DNA of 64,000 nucleotides from positions 434,001-498,000 of the forward strand of contig NZ_VZPP01000004.1 in assembly GCF_008801475.1 (NCBI RefSeq), given 5' to 3'. Of the stretch, positions 17,192 to 25,967 are shown piece after piece; within the stretch, counting starts at the first letter, position 1, and each line of letters opens with the position of its first letter. The stretch comes from Pseudomonas moorei. Lineage in GTDB: Bacteria; Pseudomonadota; Gammaproteobacteria; Pseudomonadales; Pseudomonadaceae. The translations under genes and the position numbers were made by a program. The notes beneath the pieces are model-generated. The model saw nothing but the letters and a program-made list of their open reading frames with translations. It searched no databases and was not told where the DNA came from.

Positions 17192-19552
17192 GTGGATTTA
17201 CCGCAGGGCTTCGTCCTGACCCGGCATTGGCGCGATACCCCGGCCGGTACGGAAGTCGAGTTCTGGCTGGCGACCGACAGCGGTCCGCGGCGCATCCGCC
17301 TGCCTCATCAGCCGTCGGTGGCCTTTATTCCGGCCAGCCAGCGCGAGCAGGTCGAGGCGTTGCTGCACGACGAAAAAAATGTCGAACTGCGGGAACTGGC
17401 CTTGCTGGATTTCGAGCATCGTCCGGTGCTAGGGCTGTATTGCCGGCAGCATGGACAATTGATGCGCCTGGAAACCGCCCTGCGCAGGGCTGGGGTTGAG
17501 GTGTACGAGGCTGACGTGCGTCCGCCGGAACGCTATCTGATGGAGCGCTTCATCACCGCCCCGGTGCGTTTTGGTGGCATGCCAGGCGCCGACGGCGTGT
17601 TGCTCGACGCGCAGATGAAGCCCGATTCCGGCTACCGTCCGAAGCTGCGGCTGGCGTCCCTGGACATCGAAACCACCGCCCGTGGCGAGTTGTATTCCAT
17701 CGCCCTGGAGGGTTGCGGCGAGCGGCAGGTGTACATGCTCGGCCCACCCAATGGCGATGACAGCGAGGTGGATTTCCAGCTCGAATACTGCGACTCGCGC
17801 ACCCTGCTGCTGAAAAAGCTCAACGACTGGTTTGCCCGGCACGATCCCGACGCGATCATCGGCTGGAACGTCGTGCAGTTCGATCTGCGGGTGCTGCATC
17901 AACACGCCCGGCAACTGGGCGTGCCGCTGAAACTGGGGCGTGGCGGCGAGGAAATGCAGTGGCGCGAGCACGGCAATGGCAACCATTATTTTGCCTCCGC
18001 TGCCGGCCGGCTGATCATCGACGGCATCGAGGCGCTGCGTTCGGCGACCTGGAGTTTTCCATCGTTCAGCCTGGAAAACGTCGCGCAAACCCTGCTGGGC
18101 GAAGGCAAGTCGATCGACAATCCGTACCAGCGCATGGACGAAATAAACCGCATGTTCGCCGAGGACAAGCCAGCGCTGGCCAGGTACAACCTCAAGGACT
18201 GCGAGCTGGTCACCCGAATTTTCGCCCACACCCAATTGCTGACCTTTTTGCTGGAGCGGGCCAGTGTCACCGGGTTGCCGGTGGACCGCATGGGCGGCTC
18301 AGTGGCGGCATTCACTCACCTCTACATGCCGTTGATGCATCGCCAGGGCTTCGTCGCGCCCAACCTCGGCGGGCGCCCGCCACAGGCCAGCCCCGGCGGG
18401 TTTGTCATGGACTCGCAACCGGGCCTGTACGAGTCGGTGCTGGTGTTCGACTACAAAAGTCTTTATCCATCGATCATCCGCACGTTCCTCATCGACCCGG
18501 TGGGTTTGATCGAAGGGCTCAAGCATCCCGAGGACAGCGAGTCGGTGCCCGGTTTCCGGGGTGCCCGGTTTTCCAGAACCCGGCATTGCCTGCCCGCTAT
18601 CGTGGCCAGGGTTGCCGAGGGTCGGGAAATCGCCAAGCGCGAACGTAACGCCCCCCTGTCCCAGGCGCTGAAGATCATCATGAACGCCTTCTACGGGGTG
18701 CTCGGTTCCAGCGGGTGCCGGTTTTTCGATACGCGCCTGGCATCGTCCATCACCCTGCGCGGTCACGAGATCATGCTGCGTACCCGTCAGTTGATCGAAG
18801 ACCAGGGCCATACGGTGATTTACGGTGATACCGATTCCACCTTCGTCTGGTTGCGCCGCGCCCACGGTCAACAGGAAGCCGCGCAGATCGGCCACGCGCT
18901 GGTGGATCACGTCAACCAATGGTGGCGCGAGCATGTGCGGCAGGAATTTGGCCTGGAGAGCGCGCTCGAACTGCAGTTCGAAACCCACTACAAGCGTTTC
19001 CTGATGCCGACCATTCGCGGTGCGGAGGAGGGCAGCAAGAAGCGTTATGCGGGGTTGGTGACGCGCGCCGATGGCACCGACGAGATGGTCTACAAAGGCC
19101 TGGAAACCGTGCGCACCGACTGGTCACCGCTGGCCCGCCAGTTCCAGCAGGAGCTGTACCTGCGCATCTTCAACCGCAAACCCTATCAGGATTATGTGCG
19201 CGACTATGTGCGCCAGACCCTGGCCGGAGCGTTCGATGATCGCCTGATTTACCGCAAGCGCCTGCGCCGCACCCTCGATGATTATCAACGCAACGTGCCG
19301 CCCCATGTGCGGGCAGCGCGTATCGCCGATGACTACAACGACCGGCAGGGCCGTCCGCGGCAATACCAGAATGGCGGCTGGATCAGTTATGTGATCACCA
19401 TCGCCGGCCCTGAGCCGCTGGAGATCCGCAGCGCACCCATCGATTACGAGCATTACATCAGCAAGCAGTTGCAACCGGTGGCTGATGCGATCCTGCCGTT
19501 CGTCGATGACGATTTCTCAACCCTGATTGGTGGGCAACTGGGCCTGTTTTGA
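17192..19552 (+). CDS. polB: DNA polymerase II (family B)
   Basis: Family B polymerase with proofreading, used for lesion bypass and restart of stalled forks, usually under SOS control. All catalytic motifs are intact: exonuclease Exo[10 protein letters not shown], Exo[14 protein letters not shown], Exo[11 protein letters not shown]; polymerase [26 protein letters not shown] and [10 protein letters not shown]. Length about 786 aa matches the family. The GTG at 17192 (or 17189) is preferred over ATG 17174 because the GAGG at 17179-17182 lies between them. No convincing LexA box was seen upstream. Its 3' end overlaps the convergent DUF1810 gene by 36 bp. Confidence 0.96.
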   Translation: MDLPQGFVLTRHWRDTPAGTEVEFWLATDSGPRRIRLPHQPSVAFIPASQREQVEALLHDEKNVELRELALLDFEHRPVLGLYCRQHGQLMRLETALRRAGVEVYEADVRPPERYLMERFITAPVRFGGMPGADGVLLDAQMKPDSGYRPKLRLASLDIETTARGELYSIALEGCGERQVYMLGPPNGDDSEVDFQLEYCDSRTLLLKKLNDWFARHDPDAIIGWNVVQFDLRVLHQHARQLGVPLKLGRGGEEMQWREHGNGNHYFASAAGRLIIDGIEALRSATWSFPSFSLENVAQTLLGEGKSIDNPYQRMDEINRMFAEDKPALARYNLKDCELVTRIFAHTQLLTFLLERASVTGLPVDRMGGSVAAFTHLYMPLMHRQGFVAPNLGGRPPQASPGGFVMDSQPGLYESVLVFDYKSLYPSIIRTFLIDPVGLIEGLKHPEDSESVPGFRGARFSRTRHCLPAIVARVAEGREIAKRERNAPLSQALKIIMNAFYGVLGSSGCRFFDTRLASSITLRGHEIMLRTRQLIEDQGHTVIYGDTDSTFVWLRRAHGQQEAAQIGHALVDHVNQWWREHVRQEFGLESALELQFETHYKRFLMPTIRGAEEGSKKRYAGLVTRADGTDEMVYKGLETVRTDWSPLARQFQQELYLRIFNRKPYQDYVRDYVRQTLAGAFDDRLIYRKRLRRTLDDYQRNVPPHVRAARIADDYNDRQGRPRQYQNGGWISYVITIAGPEPLEIRSAPIDYEHYISKQLQPVADAILPFVDDDFSTLIGGQLGLF

Positions 19553-19987
19553 GTCCATCAGCGACAACGTCCAGTCATCCAGAATGCCGTGGAAGTATTG
19601 ATTCAGGGCTTGATGGAACAGGCTGTCGTCAGGTGCGACCTGGGCGAACAGCGTCATCGACGAATGAAATTTCAGGTCATCGGGATGGCCGAAGATCTCC
19701 TTCACCGAGCGCTGCTGGATGTTCAGCACTTCTTGGGTGCATGTGCGCAGCCGCGCGCCCAGCAATGGGTGCTCGAGATAGGCTCGGGCTTCTTCGCGGG
19801 AACCGATCGCGAAGCGTTTGGACATGTCGCTGCCACCCAGCCCGGCAAACTGCGGAAAGATGAACCACATCCAGTGGCTGCGCTTGCGGCCGGCATTCAA
19901 TTCGGCCTGAGCCCGGTCGAACACCGGGTCCTGCGCCTGAATGAAGCGCTGCAGGTTAAAGGCGTCCAGCCGATCGGTGCTTCTCAT
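19517..19987 (-). CDS. DUF1810 family protein
   Basis: 156-residue soluble protein. The block [34 protein letters not shown] and [17 protein letters not shown] is the signature of DUF1810, an all-helical family of unknown function (E. coli YfcN-independent; also called YPL094-like in some lists, which I cannot verify). AGAGGAC lies before the ATG at 19987. It ends inside polB on the opposite strand. The aldo/keto reductase gene lies 29 bp upstream on the same strand. Confidence 0.83.
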   Translation of the reverse strand: MRSTDRLDAFNLQRFIQAQDPVFDRAQAELNAGRKRSHWMWFIFPQFAGLGGSDMSKRFAIGSREEARAYLEHPLLGARLRTCTQEVLNIQQRSVKEIFGHPDDLKFHSSMTLFAQVAPDDSLFHQALNQYFHGILDDWTLSLMDSKQAQLPTNQG

Positions 19988-20016
19988 GCGCAAGTCCTCT
20001 GACAGACTGCGATGGC

Positions 20017-20838
20017 TCAGACCATGGCCAACCGCTGTTTGCGTTGCGGCGCGTGAAACGCTTGGTCCAGCGCCTCCAGATCCCCGGGTTCCAGCACTAA
20101 CTGCGCTGCCTGTGCGTTGAGTCGCACATGCTCGGGGCGTACCGCCTTGGGGATGGCAATCACCCCGTCCTGGCGCAAAAGCCATGCCAGCGACACTTGG
20201 GCAGGCGTCACGCGGTGACGGGCGGCCACTTGCCGGAGCGTGGCATTGGCCAGCATCTTCCCGCCCTGGCCAATGGGGCAGTAGGCCATGACCGGCATCC
20301 TGCGCTGCTGACACCAGGGCAGTAAATCAAATTCTATGCCGCGCTCTTCCAGGTTGTAGAGCACTTGATTGGTGGCGCAGGCCGGCGCGGCCAGTTCCTG
20401 CAAATCATCGACGTCGAAATTGGACACGCCCCACCGACCGATCTTGCCCGCTGCGCGCAGTTGTTCGAAGGCTTCGACCGTTTCCTCCAGGGGATACTGG
20501 CCGCGCCAATGCAGCAGGTACAAATCGATATGGTCGGTGTCGAGGCGCCGCAGGCTGCGTTCGCAGGCCTGGGGGATGCCCTTGCGGCTGGCGTTGTGCG
20601 GGTAGACCTTGCTGACCAGAAACACCTCGTCGCGCCGGCCGGCGATGGCTTCGCCCACCACTTCCTCGGCACCACCTTCGGCATACATCTCGGCGGTGTC
20701 GATCAGGGTCATGCCCAACTCGATCCCCAGGCGCAACGCCGCGACCTCCTCGTTGTGCCGGGAGCGATCTTCGCCCATTTGCCAGGTGCCCTGGCCGATG
20801 ACCGATACGTTGACACCGGCCAATTCGAGAGAACGCAT
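20017..20838 (-). CDS. Aldo/keto reductase
   Basis: NADPH-dependent carbonyl reductase with a TIM-barrel fold, 273 residues. The catalytic tetrad is visible: D and Y in LIDTAEMYAEGGAEEVVG, K in VFLVSKVYPHNAS, H in IDLYLLHWRGQYPLEE. The cofactor segment is AIPKAVRPEHVRLN. It resembles the DkgA/YeaE group. AGGAGATTTGC precedes the ATG at 20838. Substrate not predictable. Probably co-transcribed with the DUF1810 gene. Confidence 0.9.
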   Translation of the reverse strand: MRSLELAGVNVSVIGQGTWQMGEDRSRHNEEVAALRLGIELGMTLIDTAEMYAEGGAEEVVGEAIAGRRDEVFLVSKVYPHNASRKGIPQACERSLRRLDTDHIDLYLLHWRGQYPLEETVEAFEQLRAAGKIGRWGVSNFDVDDLQELAAPACATNQVLYNLEERGIEFDLLPWCQQRRMPVMAYCPIGQGGKMLANATLRQVAARHRVTPAQVSLAWLLRQDGVIAIPKAVRPEHVRLNAQAAQLVLEPGDLEALDQAFHAPQRKQRLAMV

Positions 20839-21037
20839 GCAAATCTCCTGTAAACACTCAAGCCGTATTGCTATTGGCAATCAGCATAGCTTCCGGGTTC
20901 CGCGCTTCGATCAAAATTGCAGCATGCCGGTGATCGATTGGTGACGGCATGACTGCACTTTTGCGAAATCAACGGCTCTACTTTTGGGCAGCCTGCGGCG
21001 ATCCCCACCGTCGGCCCATGCCCAAGTCCAAGAACCC

Positions 21038-21787
21038 ATGGCTCGAGCGTTACCCATCAGTATCACCTCAATCCGCCGCCATTGCCTGCTGCTGGTTGGC
21101 CTGTCGACGTTCCTCGTCAGCGGATGCAGCCATCAGGACGGCAACGACCTCATGACTCAATTGCGCGAAGGCAAACCCCAGGAATTTTTGCAAACCAGTG
21201 TCGACCGCATGGCCACCCTGACCATGCGCGACAATCTCGACAGCCTTTACCTGCTGATGAGCAAGCTGTACCGGCGCAACCCCGACGAGCTGAAAAAATC
21301 CGGCTTCCTCGACGCCCGCACCGCAGGCAAGCAAGTGCGCATGGCCATCGAACTGCAGCAGCCGCTGCCTACGCTTGGCGGTAAAAAGGACCTGGCGGCG
21401 CTGCGGTTTGCCATGAGTCCGGAGTTTCTTGGCGACCGGGTCGGTGCGTTCATCTATGCCATCGGCAGCATGCTGGTCACCGCCCACGGCAATCGCCTGG
21501 AGTTCTACATGACGGACGCGATCAACCCGACGTTCGTCAGCAACGCTGCGCGCAACATCGAGATTGCCACCTGGATCCTGAGCCAGCGGCAAAATAAGAA
21601 CGGCGAACCCATGCTGTTCTCCAACGAAATCTCGGAGGAGGGCAGCAACCTGAGTTTTGCCGTGGAGTTCGGCAAAATAGTCGCGCGCCTGGATTTGCTG
21701 ACGCAGATGCTGGACGAGCGCTACCGGCGCATTGGCCTCAATTACGCCCAGAGCCTGCTGTTTTTGAATTTTCTGCCGGTGCAGTAA
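21038..21787 (+). CDS. Predicted lipoprotein of unknown family
   Basis: 249-residue protein with an N-terminal basic-hydrophobic signal and lipobox FLVSGC, lipidated at about C31. The mature part is largely helical (ATLTMRDNLDSLYLLMSKLY, YIGSML-like AFIYAIGSMLVTAHGN) and ends hydrophobic (NYAQSLLFLNFLPVQ). I recognise it as a protein common in Pseudomonas but know no function. The start ATG 21038 is placed to give a compact signal peptide; the ribosome site is weak. Monocistronic, followed by a REP doublet. Confidence 0.72.
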   Translation: MARALPISITSIRRHCLLLVGLSTFLVSGCSHQDGNDLMTQLREGKPQEFLQTSVDRMATLTMRDNLDSLYLLMSKLYRRNPDELKKSGFLDARTAGKQVRMAIELQQPLPTLGGKKDLAALRFAMSPEFLGDRVGAFIYAIGSMLVTAHGNRLEFYMTDAINPTFVSNAARNIEIATWILSQRQNKNGEPMLFSNEISEEGSNLSFAVEFGKIVARLDLLTQMLDERYRRIGLNYAQSLLFLNFLPVQ

Positions 21788-21801
21788 GTTCGCCATCTAT
21801 T

Positions 21802-21894
21802 CCTGAGCTGGCTTGCCAGCGATAGCGGTGGGTGGTTCACACGTTGATCGCCCGAACCGACGCCATCGCCGGCAAGCCAGCTCCAGGGGGCATT
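21802..21894. repeat. REPIN (GAGCTGGCTTGCCAGC type)
   Basis: TGAGCTGGCTTGCCAGCGAT and the inverted ATCGCCGGCAAGCCAGCTCCA with a 45-bp spacer. Confidence 0.75.
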
Positions 21895-21928
21895 TGGTGA
21901 TGTGGATATAAAGATAGATCGCATCGAT

Positions 21929-21945
21929 ATAACTGGTTATAAGAA
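21929..21945 (+). promoter_or_regulatory. Candidate CysB-like site upstream of tauE-type gene
   Basis: ATAAC-TG-GTTAT followed by AAGAAAA, about 60 bp before the exporter start. ATAAC/GTTAT(A)AG motifs occur in sulfur-starvation promoters of Pseudomonas controlled by CysB; the assignment is by resemblance only. Confidence 0.3.
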
Positions 21946-21997
21946 AAATCGCTATGCTGCGGGCCAGATTTCCCTTGCAGTCTTTGTGGGCGTATCG

Positions 21998-22783
21998 ATG
22001 GATTTAGTGAATATCGGGTTGATCGTAGCCGGGCTGGTGGTTGGCTTCATCGTCGGCATGACGGGCGTGGGCGGTGGATCGTTGATGACGCCCATTCTGC
22101 TGTGGTTCGGCATTAACCCGGCAACGGCGGTGGGCACCGATCTGCTGTACGCGGCCATCACCAAATCCAGCGGCGTGCTGGTTCACAGAAAGAACAACAA
22201 CATCGACTGGGCGATCACCGGCTGGTTGACGCTGGGCAGTGTACCGGCGGTGGCGTTGACCTTGTGGTTCCTGAGCAGTCTGCACAGCGCGCCCGAGGCG
22301 ATGAACGCCATCATCAAGCAGGCCCTGGGTTTCGTCCTGTTTGCCACGGCGCTGGCGATCCTGTTCAAGAAACGCCTGCTCGATTTCGCCCACAGGCGTG
22401 CCGGCGGCAACTACAACCCCAGCGGTACGCGGCTGAATGTCCTGACGGTCATCACCGGTCTGGTGCTCGGCACCATGGTCGCGCTGACCTCCATCGGCGC
22501 TGGCGCGCTGGGCACCGTGGCGCTGTTCATCCTCTATCCGCTGTTGCCGACCCGCCGCCTGGTCGGCACGGAAATCGCTCACGCCGTGCCGCTGACCCTG
22601 GTCGCCGGCCTTGGCCATGCGAGCATGGGCAACATGGACTGGCATGTCCTCGGTTACTTGCTGGTCGGTTCGCTGCCGGGGATTTATCTGGGCAGCCATC
22701 TGACCGGCCGCATTTCCGATGAAGTGCTGCGTCCTTGCCTGGCGACGATGCTGGTGCTGATCGGCTACAAACTGGTGTTCTAA
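21998..22783 (+). CDS. TauE/SafE family sulfite/organosulfonate exporter
   Basis: Inner-membrane permease of 261 residues with about eight TM helices in two repeats. The first repeat has the glycine signature GFIVGMTGVGGGSLMTP, the second ALTSIGAGALGTVALFILYP, both hallmarks of TauE/SafE. Family members export sulfite, sulfoacetate or related anions. ATG 21998 gives the natural N-terminus; the frame extends upstream to 21902 through promoter-like DNA. Convergent with the fds operon, sharing a terminator. Confidence 0.88.
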   Translation: MDLVNIGLIVAGLVVGFIVGMTGVGGGSLMTPILLWFGINPATAVGTDLLYAAITKSSGVLVHRKNNNIDWAITGWLTLGSVPAVALTLWFLSSLHSAPEAMNAIIKQALGFVLFATALAILFKKRLLDFAHRRAGGNYNPSGTRLNVLTVITGLVLGTMVALTSIGAGALGTVALFILYPLLPTRRLVGTEIAHAVPLTLVAGLGHASMGNMDWHVLGYLLVGSLPGIYLGSHLTGRISDEVLRPCLATMLVLIGYKLVF

Positions 22784-22796
22784 AATGCGGCACCGA

Positions 22797-22832
22797 CAAA
22801 AAAGCCCCTGACAATCAGGGGCTTTTTTGTTT
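22797..22832. terminator. Bidirectional rho-independent terminator
   Basis: AAAAAAGCCCCTGA-CAA-TCAGGGGCTTTTTT: a 14-bp stem with A and T runs, serving the exporter gene on one strand and the fds operon on the other. Confidence 0.92.
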
Positions 22833-22866
22833 CTGCTGTCACCTCGGTTTTCAGTCCGGGGAAAAC

Positions 22867-23088
22867 CTAAGCCTCCCAGCCAGCCCCACCCACAGCTTCC
22901 TGCGCCAGTGGGTGCAGCTCTGCGCCTTGATGCGAGTTCTGCCAGGCCAGCAATTCCTTGCGCATGCCAGGCGTCCAGTACAACTGCAGATGATTGCGTA
23001 TGCCGAGCACAGCCTTTTGCTCGTCCGGTTCGCTGGCGAAGTACTGGGCGATCTGGTTGGCCATCTTGATCAGATTGTCCGTGCTCAT
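22867..23088 (-). CDS. fdsD: Formate dehydrogenase delta subunit
   Basis: 73-residue accessory subunit of the soluble NAD-dependent formate dehydrogenase. NLIKMANQIAQYFASEP and HLQLYWTPGMRKELLAW are the family signature. It has no cofactor motif; in related enzymes it supports maturation or stability of the complex. Its ATG overlaps the fdsA TGA by 4 bp, so translation is coupled. It is the last gene of the fdsGBAD operon. Confidence 0.92.
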   Translation of the reverse strand: MSTDNLIKMANQIAQYFASEPDEQKAVLGIRNHLQLYWTPGMRKELLAWQNSHQGAELHPLAQEAVGGAGWEA

Positions 23089-25967
23089 CGGCGCACCTCC
23101 GCTTTATCGCCACGGGCGTGGCGCCGATCCTTGAGCAGACGGTCCTGTTCGTCACTGAAGGCCTGGTAGCGTTTTTGCCACTCGGAAGGGTGGTAGACGC
23201 GGCTGACTTCCACGGCGGTCACCTTGTACTCCGGACAGTTGGTGGCCCAGTCGGAGTTGTCGGTGGTGATCACGTTGGCCCCCGATTCCGGGAAGTGGAA
23301 GGTGGTGTACACCACGCCCGGCGCGACCCGTTCGGTAATTCGCGCACGCAATACGGTTTGCCCGGCACGGCTGCCGATGCCGACCCAATCACCTTCGTTG
23401 ATGCCCCGGCTCTCGGCGTCGGTCGGGTGGATTTCCAGGCGGTCTTCTTCATGCCAGGCAACGTTTTCGGTACGCCGGGTTTGAGCGCCGACGTTGTACT
23501 GGCTGAGGATGCGCCCGGTGGTCAGCAGCAGCGGGTAGCGACTGTTGACCTTCTCTTCCGTGGGCACGTAGCCGGTGAGCATGAAACGCCCCTTGCCGCG
23601 CACGAACTGCTCGATGTGCATGGTCGGCGTGCCATCCGGCGCCTCGGCGTTGCACGGCCATTGCAGGCTGCCGTGGCGCTCGAGTTCGGCGTAGCTGACG
23701 TTGGTGAAAGTTGGCGTCAGGCGGGCGATTTCATCCATGATTTGCGATGGATGTTCGTAGTTCATCGGATAGCCCAGGGCATTGGCCAGGGCCACCGTAC
23801 CTTCCCAGTCGGCCTTGCCGCCCAGGGGCTCCATGACCTTGCGCACACGGGAGATGCGACGCTCGGCGTTGGTGAAGGTGCCGTCTTTTTCCAGGAACGA
23901 GCTGCCCGGCAGGAACACGTGGGCGAACTTGGCGGTTTCATTGAGGAAAATGTCCTGCACCACCACGCATTCCATGGCCGACAGCGCCGCGGTCACGTGC
24001 TGGGTGTTCGGATCGCTCTGGGCGATGTCTTCGCCCTGGCAATACAGGCCCTTGAAGCTGCCGGCCAGGGCAGACTCGAACATGTTGGGGATGCGCAGGC
24101 CCGGGTCGGGTTGCAGGGTGACGTTCCAGGCCTGTTCGAACTCTGCCCGTACCACCTCGTTGGAGATGTGACGGTAACCGGGCAACTCGTGGGGGAAGGA
24201 GCCCATGTCGCAGGAGCCCTGCACATTGTTCTGACCGCGCAACGGGTTCACGCCCACGCCTTCTCGACCGATGTTGCCGGTGGCCATGGCCAGGTTGGCG
24301 ATGCCCATGACGGCGGTGCTGCCCTGGCTGTGTTCGGTGACGCCCAGGCCGTAGTAGATCGCCGCATTGCCACCGGTGGCATACAGTCTAGCGGCAGCGC
24401 GGATGTCGGCAGCTTCTACGCCGCAGACCGGGTCCAGGGCTTCCGGCGAGTTTTCCGCGCGGCTGACGAATTCGCTCCAGCGGGCGAAATCGCTGCCCTC
24501 GCATCGGGCGTCGATAAAGGCCTGGTTGAGCAGGCCTTCGGTGACGATGACATGGGCCAGGGCGTTAAGCATGGCGACGTTGGTGCCCGGGCGCAGGGCC
24601 AGGTGCAGTTCGGCGCGGGCATGCACCGAGTCCACCAGATCGATGCGCCGTGGATCGATGACGATCAGCCGTGCACCTTCGCGCAGGCGGCGTTTGAGCT
24701 GCGAAGCGAATACCGGGTGGGCGTCGCTGGGGTTGGCGCCCATCACCAGGATCACGTCGGCTTTCATCACCGAGTCGAAACTCTGGGTGCCGGCGGATTC
24801 GCCCAGGGTCTGTTTCAGACCATAGCCGGTGGGCGAATGGCAAACCCGCGCGCAGGTGTCGACGTTGTTGTTGCCGAAGGCTGCGCGCACCAGTTTTTGC
24901 ACCAGATAGGTTTCTTCGTTGGTGCAGCGGCTGGAGGTGATGCCGCCAATGGAATCGCGGCCATATTTTTGCTGCAGCCGGCGGAATTCGCTGGCGGCGT
25001 AGGTCACCGCTTCATCCCAGCTGACTTCCTGCCACGGGTCGTTGATGTGCTTGCGGATCATCGGTTTGGTGATGCGATCCGGGTGGGTGGCATAGCCCCA
25101 GGCAAATCGCCCTTTGACGCAGGAATGGCCGTGGTTGGCCTGGCCGTTCTTGTCCGGAACCATGCGTACCAGTTGCTCGCCTTTCATCTCGGCGCGGAAC
25201 GAACAGCCGACGCCGCAATAGGCACAGGTGGTGATCACGCTGCGTTCGGGCTGACCCAGTTCGACCACGCTTTTTTCCATCAGGGTCGCGGTGGGGCAGG
25301 CTTGCACACAGGCACCGCAGGACACGCATTCCGATTCGAGGAAGTTATCGCCACCGGCGGCCGCGACCCGGGATTCGAAACCGCGCCCGGTAATGGTCAG
25401 GGCAAAGGTGCCCTGGGTTTCTTCGCAGGCACGCACACAGCGGTTGCAGACGATGCACTTGCTCGGGTCATAGTCGAAGTAGGGGTTTGAAGTGTCTTTC
25501 TGGTCGGCCAGGTGGTTGTCACCTTCATAGCCGTAGCGCACTTCACGCAGGCCGACCTGGCCGGCGACGGTTTGCAGCTCGCAGTTGCCATTGGCCGAAC
25601 AGGTCAGGCAGTCCAGCGGGTGATCGGAGATGTACAGCTCCATGACGTTACGGCGCAGGGTGGCGAGCTTCGGCGTCTGGGTATGCACGGTCATGCCTTC
25701 GCTGACCGGCGTGGTGCAGGACGCGGGGTAGCCGCGCATGCCATCGATCTCCACCAGGCACATGCGGCAGGAGCCGAAGGCTTCCAGGCTGTCGGTGGCA
25801 CAGAGTTTGGGAATGGTGGTGCCCAGCAGCGCGGCGGCACGCATCACGGAAGTGCCTTCGGGCACGCTGATGCTGCGGCCGTCGATGTTCAGGGTGACTT
25901 GCACCTGGCTGTCGCGGGCCGGCGTTCCCAGATCGATATCGGTTTTCGGGTCGAAAAGAGTGATCAT
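23085..25967 (-). CDS. fdsA: NAD-dependent formate dehydrogenase alpha subunit
   Basis: Catalytic molybdenum (bis-MGD) subunit, 960 aa, oxidising formate to CO2. Order: N-terminal 2Fe-2S ferredoxin-like domain (C in KLCATD, GSCRMC), His-Cys cluster HPLDCLTCSANGNC, two 4Fe-4S sites CIVCNRCVRAC and CVSCGACVQAC, a MopB-proximal cluster CAYCGVGC, then the Mo domain. The Mo ligand is cysteine (DTCARVCHSPT), not selenocysteine, although selD is present in the window. GGAGG precedes the ATG at 25967, which overlaps the fdsB stop by 4 bp. Normal length for FdsA. Confidence 0.96.
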   Translation of the reverse strand: MITLFDPKTDIDLGTPARDSQVQVTLNIDGRSISVPEGTSVMRAAALLGTTIPKLCATDSLEAFGSCRMCLVEIDGMRGYPASCTTPVSEGMTVHTQTPKLATLRRNVMELYISDHPLDCLTCSANGNCELQTVAGQVGLREVRYGYEGDNHLADQKDTSNPYFDYDPSKCIVCNRCVRACEETQGTFALTITGRGFESRVAAAGGDNFLESECVSCGACVQACPTATLMEKSVVELGQPERSVITTCAYCGVGCSFRAEMKGEQLVRMVPDKNGQANHGHSCVKGRFAWGYATHPDRITKPMIRKHINDPWQEVSWDEAVTYAASEFRRLQQKYGRDSIGGITSSRCTNEETYLVQKLVRAAFGNNNVDTCARVCHSPTGYGLKQTLGESAGTQSFDSVMKADVILVMGANPSDAHPVFASQLKRRLREGARLIVIDPRRIDLVDSVHARAELHLALRPGTNVAMLNALAHVIVTEGLLNQAFIDARCEGSDFARWSEFVSRAENSPEALDPVCGVEAADIRAAARLYATGGNAAIYYGLGVTEHSQGSTAVMGIANLAMATGNIGREGVGVNPLRGQNNVQGSCDMGSFPHELPGYRHISNEVVRAEFEQAWNVTLQPDPGLRIPNMFESALAGSFKGLYCQGEDIAQSDPNTQHVTAALSAMECVVVQDIFLNETAKFAHVFLPGSSFLEKDGTFTNAERRISRVRKVMEPLGGKADWEGTVALANALGYPMNYEHPSQIMDEIARLTPTFTNVSYAELERHGSLQWPCNAEAPDGTPTMHIEQFVRGKGRFMLTGYVPTEEKVNSRYPLLLTTGRILSQYNVGAQTRRTENVAWHEEDRLEIHPTDAESRGINEGDWVGIGSRAGQTVLRARITERVAPGVVYTTFHFPESGANVITTDNSDWATNCPEYKVTAVEVSRVYHPSEWQKRYQAFSDEQDRLLKDRRHARGDKAEVRR

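Noticed and set aside
24830..24860. Selenocysteine codon in the formate dehydrogenase
   Set aside because: The Mo-ligand codon is TGC (Cys) and the frame is uninterrupted.
23118..25490. 790-codon plus-strand frame opposite fdsA
   Set aside because: Shadow of the high-GC third-position bias of fdsA; no start signal, no family resemblance.
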